Shown: positions 16,362 to 25,299 of the stretch, one piece after another
Layout of the letters: every line of letters starts with the position of its first letter
How positions within the stretch are numbered: position 1 is the first letter of the stretch
Source of the DNA: Glycomyces salinus
GTDB lineage: Bacteria; Actinomycetota; Actinomycetes; Mycobacteriales; Micromonosporaceae
NCBI RefSeq assembly: GCF_016428645.1
Contig: NZ_JAELXW010000025.1
Coordinates: 1 to 43,990, forward strand
DNA length: 43,990 bases
Direction: 5' to 3'
Notes under the pieces: generated by a model
The model's input: only the letters and a program-made list of their open reading frames with translations
Told to the model about the DNA's origin: nothing
The model's database searches: none
Made by a program: the position numbers and the translations under genes

Positions 16362-17198
16362 ATGAACGAACTGAGCGCACCGATCAGACTCAACGACGGC
16401 GTCGTCATGCCCCGCATCGGCTACGGCACCTACAAGGTCGGCGACGACGAGTCCCAGCGGACCGTCGAGACCGCCCTGGAGCTGGGCTACCGCCTGGTCG
16501 ACACCGCCGAGATGTACGGCAACGAGGTCGGCGTCGGCCGCGCCGTCGCCGCCTCCGGCATCCCGCGCGACGAGGTCTTCCTGACCAGCAAGGTCTGGAA
16601 CGACCACCACGGCCGCGACGCGGCCCGCCGGGCCCTCGAGCAGTCGCTGGAGCGGTTGGGCGTCGACTACCTGGATCTCTACCTGATCCACTGGCCCTCG
16701 CCGAAGCAGGGCCTCTACACCGAGACGTTCCAGGCGATCCTCGACGCGAAGGAGGAGGGGCTGGTCCGCTCCGCGGGCGTGTCGAACTTCCTGCCCGAGC
16801 ACCTCGAGCGGGTCCGCTCCGAGACCGGCGTGTGGCCCTCGGTCAACCAGATCGAGCTGCACCCGTACTTCAATCAGGCCGACGTGCGGGCCTGGCACGC
16901 CGAGCACGGGATCGTCACCGAGTCGTGGGGGCCGCTGGGGCAGCGAACCGGTTCGCTCCTGGCCGAGGAGCCGGTGGCCGCCGCTGCCGCCGCGCACGGC
17001 AAGTCGCCGGCGCAGGTGGTCATCCGCTGGCACCTCCAGCGCGGCTGCGCGGTGATCCCCAAGTCCGCACGCGCCGAGCGCATCGCCGAGAACCTGGAGG
17101 TGTTCGACTTCGAGCTCACCGGCGAGGAGCTGACCGCGATCGACGGTCTGCACACCGGCCGCCGCCAGGGGATCGACCCCGGCGGCCACGAGCGGTAG
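16362..17198 (+). CDS. Aldo/keto reductase (AKR5-like, diketogluconate reductase type)
   Basis: 278 residues, the usual length for this branch. The catalytic tetrad is visible: Asp and Tyr in LVDTAEMYGNEVGVG, Lys in LTSKVWNDHHG and His in LYLIHWPSP. The NADPH-binding end has AVIPKSARAERIAENLEVFDFEL. It reduces a carbonyl substrate with NADPH; physiological substrates of such enzymes are rarely known. The ATG at 16362 places the family motif LNDGVVMPRIGYGTYKVG at residue 10, while the frame open further upstream overlaps gmd. It ends 11 nt from the convergent hydrolase gene. Confidence 0.9.
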   Translation: MNELSAPIRLNDGVVMPRIGYGTYKVGDDESQRTVETALELGYRLVDTAEMYGNEVGVGRAVAASGIPRDEVFLTSKVWNDHHGRDAARRALEQSLERLGVDYLDLYLIHWPSPKQGLYTETFQAILDAKEEGLVRSAGVSNFLPEHLERVRSETGVWPSVNQIELHPYFNQADVRAWHAEHGIVTESWGPLGQRTGSLLAEEPVAAAAAAHGKSPAQVVIRWHLQRGCAVIPKSARAERIAENLEVFDFELTGEELTAIDGLHTGRRQGIDPGGHER

Positions 17199-17209
17199 CG
17201 GATCGTGCC

Positions 17210-18037
17210 TCAGGCGGTGAGGTCGAGGCCGTCGGCGAGTGCCTCGACCGCCCCGATCACGTCGGGTCCGGCGCCCAGGACGAAGTCGTTGTGGCCCTCG
17301 GCCTCGACCTCGACGGCGGTGACCCGCCTGCCGGCCTCCTCGGCGGCGGCGGCGACCTCCAGGCTCTGCTCGGCGGACACGACCTCGTCGTCGGCGGCGT
17401 AGACGACCACGACCGGGCCGCTCCCCCGCTCCAGGTGCTCGACCACCGGGTAGCGGTCGCGCAGCAGCAGGTCGACCGGCAGGAGCGGGTAGTGCTCGCT
17501 CCCGGCCGCGGCCAGGCTGGTGAACGGCGAGCGGAACACCAGACCGGCCGGGCCGGTCTCGGCGTCGAGGCGGGCGGCCACGCCGGAGCCGAGGCTCTCT
17601 CCGAACAGGATGATCCTGTCGGCCTCGAAGTCCTCGCGGAGCAGGTCCCAGGCGGCCAGGGCGTCCTGGTGGAGCCCGTCCTCGGTCGGTGAGCCGGGGT
17701 TGCCGCCGTAGCCGCGGTAGTCGACCAGCAGCGCGGTGAATCCGGCTCCGGCCAGGCTACGGCCGAGTTCGGCCCGGCCGCCGCGGTTCCCGGCGTTGCC
17801 GGGCAGAACCATCACGGCCGCCTCGCGGTCGGCCCCGGTGGGCGGGAACCGCCAGGCGGTCAGTTCGAGTCCGTCGCCGGTGCGCAGCGCCGCTTCCTCG
17901 GCGTCGGCGGGCGGTTCGGGGTCCGAAATGTCGGGGTGGTAGATCAGGGCGCGCTGGCCGAGCCAGGCCGCCACCAGGACCAGCACCCAGGCGAGCACGA
18001 CGACGAGTGCTACGCGCACGATCCAGGCCCACGGCAT
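17210..18037 (-). CDS. Membrane-anchored alpha/beta hydrolase
   Basis: 275 residues. An N-terminal hydrophobic helix (about 5-28) anchors the protein or exports it. The fold shows VDYRGYGGNPGSPTEDGLHQD, the nucleophile elbow GESLGSGVA, the acid in VYAADDEVVSAEQ and the base in EAEGHNDFVL. This matches the YfhR/Bem46-like group (ABHD13 relatives), serine hydrolases whose substrates are mostly unknown. It is a single gene divergent from the MFS exporter (214-nt gap) and convergent with the aldo/keto reductase. Confidence 0.85.
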   Translation of the reverse strand: MPWAWIVRVALVVVLAWVLVLVAAWLGQRALIYHPDISDPEPPADAEEAALRTGDGLELTAWRFPPTGADREAAVMVLPGNAGNRGGRAELGRSLAGAGFTALLVDYRGYGGNPGSPTEDGLHQDALAAWDLLREDFEADRIILFGESLGSGVAARLDAETGPAGLVFRSPFTSLAAAGSEHYPLLPVDLLLRDRYPVVEHLERGSGPVVVVYAADDEVVSAEQSLEVAAAAEEAGRRVTAVEVEAEGHNDFVLGAGPDVIGAVEALADGLDLTA

Positions 18038-18118
18038 GACCGCATTATGCCGGTAACTCGGGCCCGAGCGCGACCCTCGCGCCGGTACTGGTGTGACGAG
18101 CGATACCGCTTATTCGAA

Positions 18119-18149
18119 TTGGCAACGACTGTCCGGACGGACGTAGAAT
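18119..18149 (+). promoter_or_regulatory. Candidate promoter of the MFS exporter gene
   Basis: TTGGCA (18119-18124) and TAGAAT (18144-18149) are separated by 19 bp, slightly longer than optimal. The region is AT-richer than its surroundings. Transcription from here gives a leader of about 95 nt before the ATG at 18252, which has a GGAAGG Shine-Dalgarno. Confidence 0.4.
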
Positions 18150-18251
18150 GCGTTATCGTGCGCGGCGCGCACCTCCGAAGTCCATTGCGGTCGGTCAGCG
18201 GACGACTTCGGGCGCCGGCTCTCTCCTGCCACACCCTAAGGAAGGCGCTGC

Positions 18252-19748
18252 ATGAGCGTGGACCAAAAATCCTCCGAGACCCCCGAATCGCCCCCCGAGA
18301 CCTCGGGATCGTCCGGCTGGGGCATGTCGCGGACGAGCAAGCTAGTCATCGTCATCCTCCTCATCGCCTCGTTCGTCATGATCCTCAACGAGACCGTGAT
18401 GAGCGTGGCGCTGCCGACCCTCATGGAGGAGTTCACGGTCAGCGCCCCGACGGCGCAGTGGCTGACGACCGGGTTCATGCTGACCATGGCGGTGGTCATC
18501 CCGGCCACCGGCCTGATCCTCCAGCGGTTCACCACCCGCGCGGTGTTCATCGCGGCGATGTCGCTGTTCACCGCCGGAACGGCGCTCGCGGCCGCCTCCT
18601 CGGTCTTCGGCATGCTCATCGCCGCCCGCGTGGTCCAGGCCAGCGGCACCGCCGTGATGCTGCCGCTGCTGATCACCACCGTGCTGACGTACGTCCCCGC
18701 CGACCGGCGCGGCCGCGTCATGAGCCTGATCACCATCGTCATCTCGGTGGCTCCGGCCGTCGGGCCGACCTTCTCGGGCTTCGTGCTGAACTCGCTGAGC
18801 TGGCGGTGGATGTTCCTGTCGGTCCTGCCGATCGCGCTGCTGGCGCTCGTCGTCGGCGGATCGATGGTGAAGAACCTCGGCGAGACCAAGGCGGTCAAGT
18901 TCGACGTGCTCTCGATCGTGCTCTCGGCGCTCGCCTTCGGCGGCCTGATCTATGGTCTCAGCAGCCTCGGGGAGGCCGCCGAGGCCGGGGCGCCCGTGCC
19001 GCCGGCGGTGCCGCTCGCGGCCGGGACGGTCTCGCTGGCCCTGTTCGTGTGGCGGCAGATCCTCCTCCAGCGCACCGGTTCGCCGCTGATGGACCTGCGG
19101 ACCTTCCGCAACCGCGACTTCCTCGTCGGCGTCGTCATGCTGCTGCTGGCCATGGGCACCCTCTTCGGCGCCCTCATCCTGCTGCCGCTCTACCTCCAGA
19201 ACGTGCTGGGGAAGACCACGTTGGAGACCGGTCTGGTGCTGCTGCCCGGCGGCTTGGCCATGGGGCTGAGCGCGCCGGTCATCGGGAGGCTGTTCGACCG
19301 ATACGGGCCCCGGCCGCTGGTCATTCCGGGCACGTTCGCGATCGCGATCTCGCTGGGCATGCTGACGCAGCTCGGCGAGTCGACCTCGACCGGGCAGGTC
19401 GTGGTCTCGCACCTGCTGCTCATGGTCGGCCTCGGCATGGCCATGACGCCGCTGATGACCTCCGCGCTGGGTTCGCTCGAGCAGGATCTGTACTCGCACG
19501 GCTCGGCGATCGTCAACACGCTTCAGCAGATCGCCGGGGCCGCGGGCACCGCCCTGTTCGTGACGCTCATGACCAGCGCGACCGCCGCGAACATCGAGAG
19601 CGGGATGGCTCCGGTGGCGGCCGAGGCCGAGGGCATCAGCGGCGCGCTGCTGTGGGGCGCGGGCCTGGGCGTCCTGGCCGTGGCCGCCTCGTTCCTGGTC
19701 AGGCGGCCCCCGACCGAATCGGCGCCCGAAGGGGCCCCGGCGCACTGA
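18252..19748 (+). CDS. MFS exporter, DHA2 (EmrB/QacA, 14-helix) family
   Basis: 498 residues with about 14 membrane helices. The family motifs are NETVMSVALPTLMEEF in helix 1, TAQWLTTGFMLTMAVVIPATG, LPLLITTVLTYVPADRRGRVMSL and the motif C region VAPAVGPTFSGFVLNSLSWRWMF. DHA2 proteins export drugs, dyes or lipids by proton antiport. No regulator lies directly beside it, so the substrate is open. Its stop codon lies inside the stem-loop at 19733-19763. Confidence 0.9.
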   Translation: MSVDQKSSETPESPPETSGSSGWGMSRTSKLVIVILLIASFVMILNETVMSVALPTLMEEFTVSAPTAQWLTTGFMLTMAVVIPATGLILQRFTTRAVFIAAMSLFTAGTALAAASSVFGMLIAARVVQASGTAVMLPLLITTVLTYVPADRRGRVMSLITIVISVAPAVGPTFSGFVLNSLSWRWMFLSVLPIALLALVVGGSMVKNLGETKAVKFDVLSIVLSALAFGGLIYGLSSLGEAAEAGAPVPPAVPLAAGTVSLALFVWRQILLQRTGSPLMDLRTFRNRDFLVGVVMLLLAMGTLFGALILLPLYLQNVLGKTTLETGLVLLPGGLAMGLSAPVIGRLFDRYGPRPLVIPGTFAIAISLGMLTQLGESTSTGQVVVSHLLLMVGLGMAMTPLMTSALGSLEQDLYSHGSAIVNTLQQIAGAAGTALFVTLMTSATAANIESGMAPVAAEAEGISGALLWGAGLGVLAVAASFLVRRPPTESAPEGAPAH

Positions 19749-19763
19749 ACTCACGCCGGGGCC
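19733..19763 (+). terminator. Terminator hairpin of the MFS gene
   Basis: GGCCCCGGCG (19733-19742) and CGCCGGGGCC (19754-19763) pair perfectly across an 11-nt loop that contains the TGA stop. There is no T-run, as is common in actinobacteria. Confidence 0.55.
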
Positions 19764-19788
19764 GTCGGATTCTGACCCGCGGTCCCGG

Positions 19789-20823
19789 CTAGAAGGCCAC
19801 TTCCCAGGTGACGATCTCCTGGAGTCCGTTCGGACTGAACTTCCTTCCGCTCTCCTTCTCGGTCACTTCACTGGCCGGAGTGAAGAACACCTTGAACTCG
19901 GCGGTCTGGGCGGGTACTTCGAAGATCACCGTCGTCAACTGCCAGCCGTTCTCCTCAGGTTCGTCCTGGACCCAGTCGAACGGCTCGAAGAATTGAGAAC
20001 CGTCAGAAACGGCCACCGCCCGCCGCACATCGAGTGTCCAGGTCACTTCTTCGAAGACTTCTTCGCCACCGCACCACCAGAACTCGACTTCAAGGAATGC
20101 GGAACCCTCCGGTGCCCACCCTTGATCCGGCAACCACATCGAGCGCTCAACGGTGGCCCAATCGTCCCGGCATGAGACCGTCCACGACGTTCCGCCGTTC
20201 CACAACTCGACATCCCAGAACTCCCAGCCCTCGGTCGTCACGGACGAGATGCCAGGGTCCCCGTAATAGCCCTCGACCGGATCGATATGGGCACCGGTGC
20301 GAAGGTCGATTCCCTGGGCGCGGCCTTGGTCCTCGACCCACAGGACGGTTTCCGCTCCAGCGGGCACGGCGACGGCGAGGTAGTCTCCGCGTATCGGCAG
20401 GGCGTCCAGGTCGATCCTTCGGCCGTCGGCCTCTATCCACGGCTCCAGACCCTCGCCGCCGGCGTCCATCTCATGGGCCGGCTTGAACGCCAATTGGTTG
20501 ATCAACAGCTCGGCGCCTTCTAGGAGCGCCGGCAGTTCGGCGAGCTGCTCGATTTCGGCGGCAACGTGGTCGGGCACCTCCGTGCCCCCGAAATGGCACC
20601 GCATCGAAAGGGAGAAGTTCGGGCCCACGAGATCGGCCCCGGGTGCTAGAAACGGGCCATCGTCTTCCTCCTGACACCAGGTCGTCTTGGAATGGCCGGT
20701 GAAGACTTCGTAGAGGCCGGTCCTCTCCAGGGGCTCGATCTCGGCGCAGGCCGCAAGGCTCATGGCCAACGCAGCGAGAGGGACGAGAAGTCTTCTGGCA
20801 GGGGAATTCTGCGAGCGGGGCAC
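19789..20823 (-). CDS. Putative lipoprotein of unknown function
   Basis: 344 residues. The signal peptide ends in a lipobox SLAAC with Cys26 as the lipidation site. The mature part is rich in Trp, Glu and Asp and shows beta-type segments (EGWEFWDVELWNGGTSWTVSC; EVEFWWCGGEEVFEEVTWTLDV), suggesting a secreted beta-sandwich with a few cysteines. I recognise no family. The start is GTG at 20823 with no clear Shine-Dalgarno. It follows the response regulator gene by 46 nt on the same strand and could be its target or cotranscribed. Base composition is less GC-rich than its neighbours, hinting at acquired DNA. Confidence 0.7.
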   Translation of the reverse strand: MPRSQNSPARRLLVPLAALAMSLAACAEIEPLERTGLYEVFTGHSKTTWCQEEDDGPFLAPGADLVGPNFSLSMRCHFGGTEVPDHVAAEIEQLAELPALLEGAELLINQLAFKPAHEMDAGGEGLEPWIEADGRRIDLDALPIRGDYLAVAVPAGAETVLWVEDQGRAQGIDLRTGAHIDPVEGYYGDPGISSVTTEGWEFWDVELWNGGTSWTVSCRDDWATVERSMWLPDQGWAPEGSAFLEVEFWWCGGEEVFEEVTWTLDVRRAVAVSDGSQFFEPFDWVQDEPEENGWQLTTVIFEVPAQTAEFKVFFTPASEVTEKESGRKFSPNGLQEIVTWEVAF

Positions 20824-20869
20824 GCACGGACCCTAGGCGAACACGCCACGTCACGCCTCAGTAGACCGA

Positions 20870-21499
20870 TCAGCCGATACCGTGCCGAACGGCCCACAGG
20901 GCCGCCTGGGTGCGGTCGGCGGCGCCTATACGCCGCAGCAGGTTGGTCACGTGGGTCTTGACCGTCTTCTCCGAGACGCCCAGGGCCCGGGAGATCTGGC
21001 GGTTGGTCTGGCCGCGCGCGATCAGGCCCAGCACTTGGCGTTCGCGCGGAGTCAGCGTCGGCTGGGCCGAGCCGGTGCTGCCGGTCATCAGGCCGCGCAT
21101 CGCCGCGGGCGACAGGAGGGTCTGGCCGGCGTGGACGGTGCGGATCGCCGAGGCCAGGGCGTCGGGGTCGATGTCCTTGTAGACGAACCCGGACGCGCCG
21201 GCCTCGATCGCGGCCGGGACGCGTTCGGCGTCGGTGGCCGAGGTCAGGACCAGGATGCTCGGCGCGTCGTCGTCGGGCAGGTCGAGGCGTTCGAGCACGC
21301 CCTGGCCGTCGAGGCCGGGCATCTTGAGGTCGAGCAGGACCACGTCGGGTACGTGTTCGGCTATCGCTGCCAGCGCTTCGTCGCCGTCTCCGGCCTCGGC
21401 GACGACGGTCAGGTCGTCCTCGAGTTCGAGGTAGGCGCGCAGCCCCTGGCGGACCACCGGGTGGTCGTCGACCAGCAGGAGTCGAATCGGATCACTCAC
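20870..21499 (-). CDS. NarL/LuxR-family response regulator
   Basis: 209 residues: a receiver domain (LLLVDDHPVVRQGLRAYLEL; phosphoacceptor Asp in VVLLDLKMPGLDGQ; Lys in FVYKDIDPD) and a C-terminal LuxR helix-turn-helix (LTPRERQVLGLIARGQTNRQ, then ALGVSEKTVKTHVTNLLRRI). It overlaps the 3' end of the upstream histidine kinase gene by 8 nt, so the pair is translationally coupled. The partner kinase and the downstream lipoprotein suggest an envelope or redox signal, which is inference. Confidence 0.93.
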   Translation of the reverse strand: MSDPIRLLLVDDHPVVRQGLRAYLELEDDLTVVAEAGDGDEALAAIAEHVPDVVLLDLKMPGLDGQGVLERLDLPDDDAPSILVLTSATDAERVPAAIEAGASGFVYKDIDPDALASAIRTVHAGQTLLSPAAMRGLMTGSTGSAQPTLTPRERQVLGLIARGQTNRQISRALGVSEKTVKTHVTNLLRRIGAADRTQAALWAVRHGIG

Positions 21500-22613
21500 T
21501 GATCAGCTCCATGGTGATGACGGTGCCCTCGCCGGGGGCGGTGGCGACTTCGAGGCGGCCGCCGAGGGCCTCGGCCCGCTCGCTCATCGACAGCATCCCG
21601 AGCCCGCGTGTGGCGGCCTCGTCGGCGTCGAAGCCCTTGCCGTCGTCGGCGATCACGATCCGTTCACCTTCGACGGTCAGTTCCACATGCCGGGCCTCGG
21701 CGTGCCGGAGCGCGTTGCGCAGGGCCTCCTGGACCAGGCGCAGGACCTCGACTTCGCAGTCCTTGGACAGGTCTACGGGAGCCTTCAATGTGAACTTCAC
21801 TTCGGTGTCGTGGAGGCGGTCCAGGAGCGCGACGTGGCGGCGCAGCGTCTCGACCAGCCCGTGGGTGTCCAGGTCGGCCGGTCGAAGCTCCACGATGACC
21901 CCGCGGAGCTCGGTGATCGCCTCGGCCGCGAGGTTCTCGACCTCGGCGATGCGGTCGGCGGCCGCGGACGGGTCGGTGTCGACCAGTTTCGCCGCCGCCC
22001 TGGTGGACAGCCGCAGCGAGAACAGCCGCTGCATGACCGCGTCGTGGAGCTCGCGCGCGAGCCGGTTGCGCTCCTCTACGACGGTCAGCTCGCGGCTGCG
22101 CTCGTAGAGCCGGGCGTTGGTCAGCGCGATCGCCGCGTGCGAGGCCAGCAGCTCGATCAACTCGACGTCCCGGTCGGAGAACTCGGGGCCGCCGAGGTCG
22201 TTGGTGAGCACCACGATCCCCATGTTCTGCCCGCGCTCGCGGATCGGGACGCCCAGCAGCGCGGCCATTTTCGGGTGGGCCTTGGGCCACCACTGGTAGC
22301 GAGGGTCGCGGCGCAAGTCGGGCAGGCGGATCGGTTCGGTCTCGGCGAGGATCGCCGCGAGCATGCCGTGCTGGCGCGGCAGCGGCCCGATCTCCAGGCG
22401 CTGCTCCTCGCTGATGCCGTCGGTGATGAACTCGGCGAATCCGCCGGTGTCGTCGGGGATGCCGATGGCCGCGTAGTCGGCGCCGACCAGCCGCCGCGCC
22501 GAGGCGACGATCACCTCCAGCACCTGCGCGACGGACAGGTGCCTGGTGATGGCGCCGGCGGCGGCGGACACCTCGTGCATCAGCAGGGTGCAGTCGTCTG
22601 ACGAAGCGGTCAC
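21492..22613 (-). CDS. GAF-domain sensor histidine kinase (HisKA_3)
   Basis: 373 residues without membrane helices. Residues 20-170 form a GAF domain (VLEVIVASARRLVGADYAAIGIPD through SHAAIALTNARLYERS). The HisKA_3 dimerisation segment has the phosphoacceptor His in RNRLARELHDAVMQRLF. The ATPase domain carries LVQEALRNALRHA (N box), VIADDGKGFD (G1) and GLGMLSMSERAEALGG. This is the layout of DevS/DosT-like cytosolic kinases, but I cannot tell whether the GAF binds heme. The start is ATG at 22613. It is paired with the NarL-type regulator downstream. Confidence 0.92.
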   Translation of the reverse strand: MTASSDDCTLLMHEVSAAAGAITRHLSVAQVLEVIVASARRLVGADYAAIGIPDDTGGFAEFITDGISEEQRLEIGPLPRQHGMLAAILAETEPIRLPDLRRDPRYQWWPKAHPKMAALLGVPIRERGQNMGIVVLTNDLGGPEFSDRDVELIELLASHAAIALTNARLYERSRELTVVEERNRLARELHDAVMQRLFSLRLSTRAAAKLVDTDPSAAADRIAEVENLAAEAITELRGVIVELRPADLDTHGLVETLRRHVALLDRLHDTEVKFTLKAPVDLSKDCEVEVLRLVQEALRNALRHAEARHVELTVEGERIVIADDGKGFDADEAATRGLGMLSMSERAEALGGRLEVATAPGEGTVITMELISE

Positions 22614-22735
22614 GCCTCCAACTTAGTCGAATTCGCGGCCCGCGCACTCGGGCGCTGGTCTTAGGACCCCCGGAGTACGACCGTCCAGACCTCAGCCCGA
22701 TGTGCCGGACCGGTCGCGGCCATAGCTTCGAAGGC

Positions 22736-23434
22736 ATGAACACCGAAGCAACACGAACCGCAATCATCACCGGCGCATCGGCCGGGCTCGGCAAGGCGCT
22801 CGCCGAGCGGCTGGCGTCCGACGGGTGGCGTCTCATCCTGACCGCTCGCGGCGCCGAGCGCCTGGCCGAGGTCGCCGAAGCGCTCGGGGCGGAATACCTG
22901 GCCGGGGACATCGCCTACCATCCGGAGCACCGCGAACAGCTGATCGCGCTGGCCGACGGACGCCTGGACCTGCTGGTCAACAACGCCTCGACCCTGGGCG
23001 AGCTGCCGATGCCGAGGCTGGCCGAGGCCGACCTCGGCGCCTGGCCGGAGGTATTCGAGCTGAACATGCGCGCCCCGATCCACCTGGTGCAGCTGGCACT
23101 CCCGACACTGCGGGAACGCCGGGGCGCGATCGTGAACATCACTTCCGACGCGGCCACCGGTCCGTACCCGACCTGGGGCGCCTACGGCGCTTCGAAGGCC
23201 GCCCTCGACCAGTTGTCGAACGTGCTGGCCGCCGAGGAGCCGGACGTGAAGGTGTGGGCGGTCGACCCCGGTGAGATGAGCACCGCGATGCTCGCCGCCG
23301 CGGTCGGCGCAGAAGAGGCCGGACAGGCCGACCCGCCAGAGAGGGCCGCCGAGGGGATCGCCCGGATCGTCGCGGCCCGTCCCGAAAGCGGCCGCCTGGA
23401 GGCCGCGAGTTTCAGAGAGGGCGCGGCACTATGA
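22736..23434 (+). CDS. Short-chain dehydrogenase/reductase
   Basis: 232 residues, classical SDR. The cofactor site is IITGASAGLGKALAERLASDG; the structural motif NNASTLG is near residue 82; catalytic Ser, Tyr and Lys appear in NITSDAATGPYPTWGAYGASKAAL. The ATG at 22736 has GAAGG just upstream and puts the Rossmann motif at residue 8; the frame opens 12 codons earlier without support. Its stop overlaps the start of the QueA-like gene (ATGA), so both are made together. Substrate unknown. Confidence 0.88.
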   Translation: MNTEATRTAIITGASAGLGKALAERLASDGWRLILTARGAERLAEVAEALGAEYLAGDIAYHPEHREQLIALADGRLDLLVNNASTLGELPMPRLAEADLGAWPEVFELNMRAPIHLVQLALPTLRERRGAIVNITSDAATGPYPTWGAYGASKAALDQLSNVLAAEEPDVKVWAVDPGEMSTAMLAAAVGAEEAGQADPPERAAEGIARIVAARPESGRLEAASFREGAAL

Positions 23435-24447
23435 GCACCACGCTGACTTCCCCGTTCGCATTCGCGTTGGACGCCGCGTTGGAGGCCGACCGGCCCGCCG
23501 AGGCACACGGATGGACCGCTTCGAGGTCCGACGTGCGGCTGCTGGTGAGCGATCGTGACACCGGGGCGATAACGCACCACCGGTTCGCCGACCTGCCGTC
23601 GCTGGTGCGGCCCGGTGACCTGCTGGTCGTCAACAACTCGGCGACCATGCCGGCTTCGGTGCCGACCAAGCACGGCTGGCGCCTGCACTTCTCCTCGACC
23701 AGGCCGGACGGCTCTTGGCTGGTGGAGCTGCGGGACGGCCCGAACCCGTATCTGGGCGACGTGCCGGGCCGCGCGGTCCACCTGCCCGGCGGGGTGAAGC
23801 TGCACTTGGAGGAACGGTTCGGCAAGCGGCTGTGGGTGACGCGGCCGCTGCTCGATTCGGTCCCGGACTACTTGGAGCGGCACGGCAAGCCGATCAGGTA
23901 CTCGTACGTCGACCGGGACTGGCCGATCGAGACCTACCAGACGGTGTTCGCCACCGTCCCGGGCTCGGCCGAGATGCCGAGCGCGGCGAGGCCGTTCACG
24001 GCACAGATCGTGACGCGGCTGGTCTCGGCCGGGGTCGGGATCGCCCCGATCACCCTGCACACCGGGGTGGCGTCGCTGGAGAGCGACGAGGACCCGTACC
24101 CGGAGTGGTTCGAGGTCGGCGCCTACACCGCGAGGGCGGTGAACGCGACCCGTGAGGCCGGGGGCCGAGTGATCGCGGTGGGCACCACGGTGGTGCGGGC
24201 ACTTGAGAGCGCGGTCGACAACGGCCGGGCGGTACCGGCGTCGGGCCACACGAGCCGGATCATCTCCCCCACCGAACCGCCGGAACTGGTGGACGGCCTG
24301 CTGACAGGCTTTCACGAGCCGCGCTCGACGCACCTGTCCATGCTGGAGGCGATCAGCGACACCGAGCTGCTGCGCGAATCCTACGAGGCCGCGATCGAGC
24401 ACCGCTACCTGTGGCATGAATTCGGAGACGTCCACCTGATCGCCTGA
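23431..24447 (+). CDS. Divergent QueA-like (SAM:tRNA ribosyltransferase-isomerase family) protein
   Basis: 338 residues, close to QueA length, and collinear with it: RLLVSDRDTGAITHHRFADL, RPGDLLVVNNSATMPASV, WPIETYQTVFATVPGSAEMPSA, GIAPITLHTGVASL, VIAVGTTVVRALES, GLLTGFHEPRSTHLSMLEAI and YLWHEFGDVHLIA. QueA makes epoxyqueuosine in tRNA. Several normally strict QueA blocks are altered: the PTAGLHFT block reads PSAARPFT, the LHVGxGTF block reads LHTGVASL, and the C-terminal YRFxSYGD block reads YLWHEFGD. No other queuosine gene is in the window. It may be a paralogue with another substrate. It overlaps the upstream SDR by 4 nt. Confidence 0.85.
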   Translation: MSTTLTSPFAFALDAALEADRPAEAHGWTASRSDVRLLVSDRDTGAITHHRFADLPSLVRPGDLLVVNNSATMPASVPTKHGWRLHFSSTRPDGSWLVELRDGPNPYLGDVPGRAVHLPGGVKLHLEERFGKRLWVTRPLLDSVPDYLERHGKPIRYSYVDRDWPIETYQTVFATVPGSAEMPSAARPFTAQIVTRLVSAGVGIAPITLHTGVASLESDEDPYPEWFEVGAYTARAVNATREAGGRVIAVGTTVVRALESAVDNGRAVPASGHTSRIISPTEPPELVDGLLTGFHEPRSTHLSMLEAISDTELLRESYEAAIEHRYLWHEFGDVHLIA

Positions 24448-24481
24448 GCCCCGACCAGGAAACCCACCCCTGCACCCCGAA

Positions 24482-24541
24482 GCCCGCCCGACCGACGTCC
24501 GAGAGGCCGATCCCAGCGGCCCCGGGCCCGGTCGGGCGGGC
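24482..24541. terminator. Bidirectional terminator between convergent genes
   Basis: GCCCGCCCGACCG (24482-24494) and CGGTCGGGCGGGC (24529-24541) form a perfect 13-bp stem. The 34-nt loop holds a further short GC-rich hairpin. It lies between the QueA-like gene and the convergent gene ending at 24554. Confidence 0.6.
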
Positions 24542-24553
24542 CGACACGTGCCC

Positions 24554-25168
24554 TCAGACATACTCCTTGAATCGCTCGAACACTTGACCGCCCATCGTCT
24601 CGGCGACGACGAGCGCGTCATCCGTCTCGAAACCACCGGGCTCCGCCTCCAGTACGACCGAGACGACCAGGCGATCGGCCGCGGCGTGCAGGTCGAAGAG
24701 CTGCTTCGACTCCGTAGCGCCCGAGAAGGTGAAACCCACGAAGTCGCCGTTGTCGAAGTCCTTGATTGCGTTGGGGAATTCGGTCTCCCACGCCTGGCGG
24801 GTCATCTCCAGTGAACTCGCCCAGTACGCTTCGGAGGTGTCGGTGGCAGCGGTGATGGTGAGCGTCATGCCGGACCCAGAGGTGTACTGGCAGGAGAGGC
24901 CGTGCATATCCGGGTCGGGGTACAGGTCGGCGTTCGCGGTCGAACGTTCGGCCGCGCCTCCGGACAGCGCCGCGAATGAGGCGAGGTCGAAGTCCGCACA
25001 GGTGGCCGTCGCAAAGTCGGCCTCGGCGTCCGATGTGTCGTCCAAGATGAGGTTGATGAACAGGTAGACGGCGGCCAGGACGGCGAGAGCCAATCCAGCG
25101 GGCAAGAGGTCGAAGAGCCGATTGCGGGGTCGGCGAACCGGCCGCGGCCGGTTCGAGGGGGAGGTCAA
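24554..25168 (-). CDS. Membrane-anchored extracytoplasmic protein of unknown function
   Basis: 204 residues. After a proline/arginine-rich start, one membrane helix (LLPAGLALAVLAAVYLFINLIL, given here as residues about 20-41) leads to an extracellular domain of about 160 residues. That domain has two cysteines (ATCADFD and GLSCQY), probably a disulfide. The pattern C...DF...F....G...C.Y recalls the actinobacterial DUF3558 family, but the match is loose. The start is TTG at 25168, supported by AGGAG seven bases upstream. It is a single gene. Confidence 0.7.
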   Translation of the reverse strand: MTSPSNRPRPVRRPRNRLFDLLPAGLALAVLAAVYLFINLILDDTSDAEADFATATCADFDLASFAALSGGAAERSTANADLYPDPDMHGLSCQYTSGSGMTLTITAATDTSEAYWASSLEMTRQAWETEFPNAIKDFDNGDFVGFTFSGATESKQLFDLHAAADRLVVSVVLEAEPGGFETDDALVVAETMGGQVFERFKEYV

Positions 25169-25299
25169 GCTTTCGCTCCTGAGGCTAGGGCCGGGCGTCG
25201 TCCACTGGGCCGAGGTGGCCAGATGGAACCAAGGGGATTGGGCACAGAAGACGATACCGGGCGGTCGAATCTCGTAAGCGACCGTAGTGCCAGGGCTGT

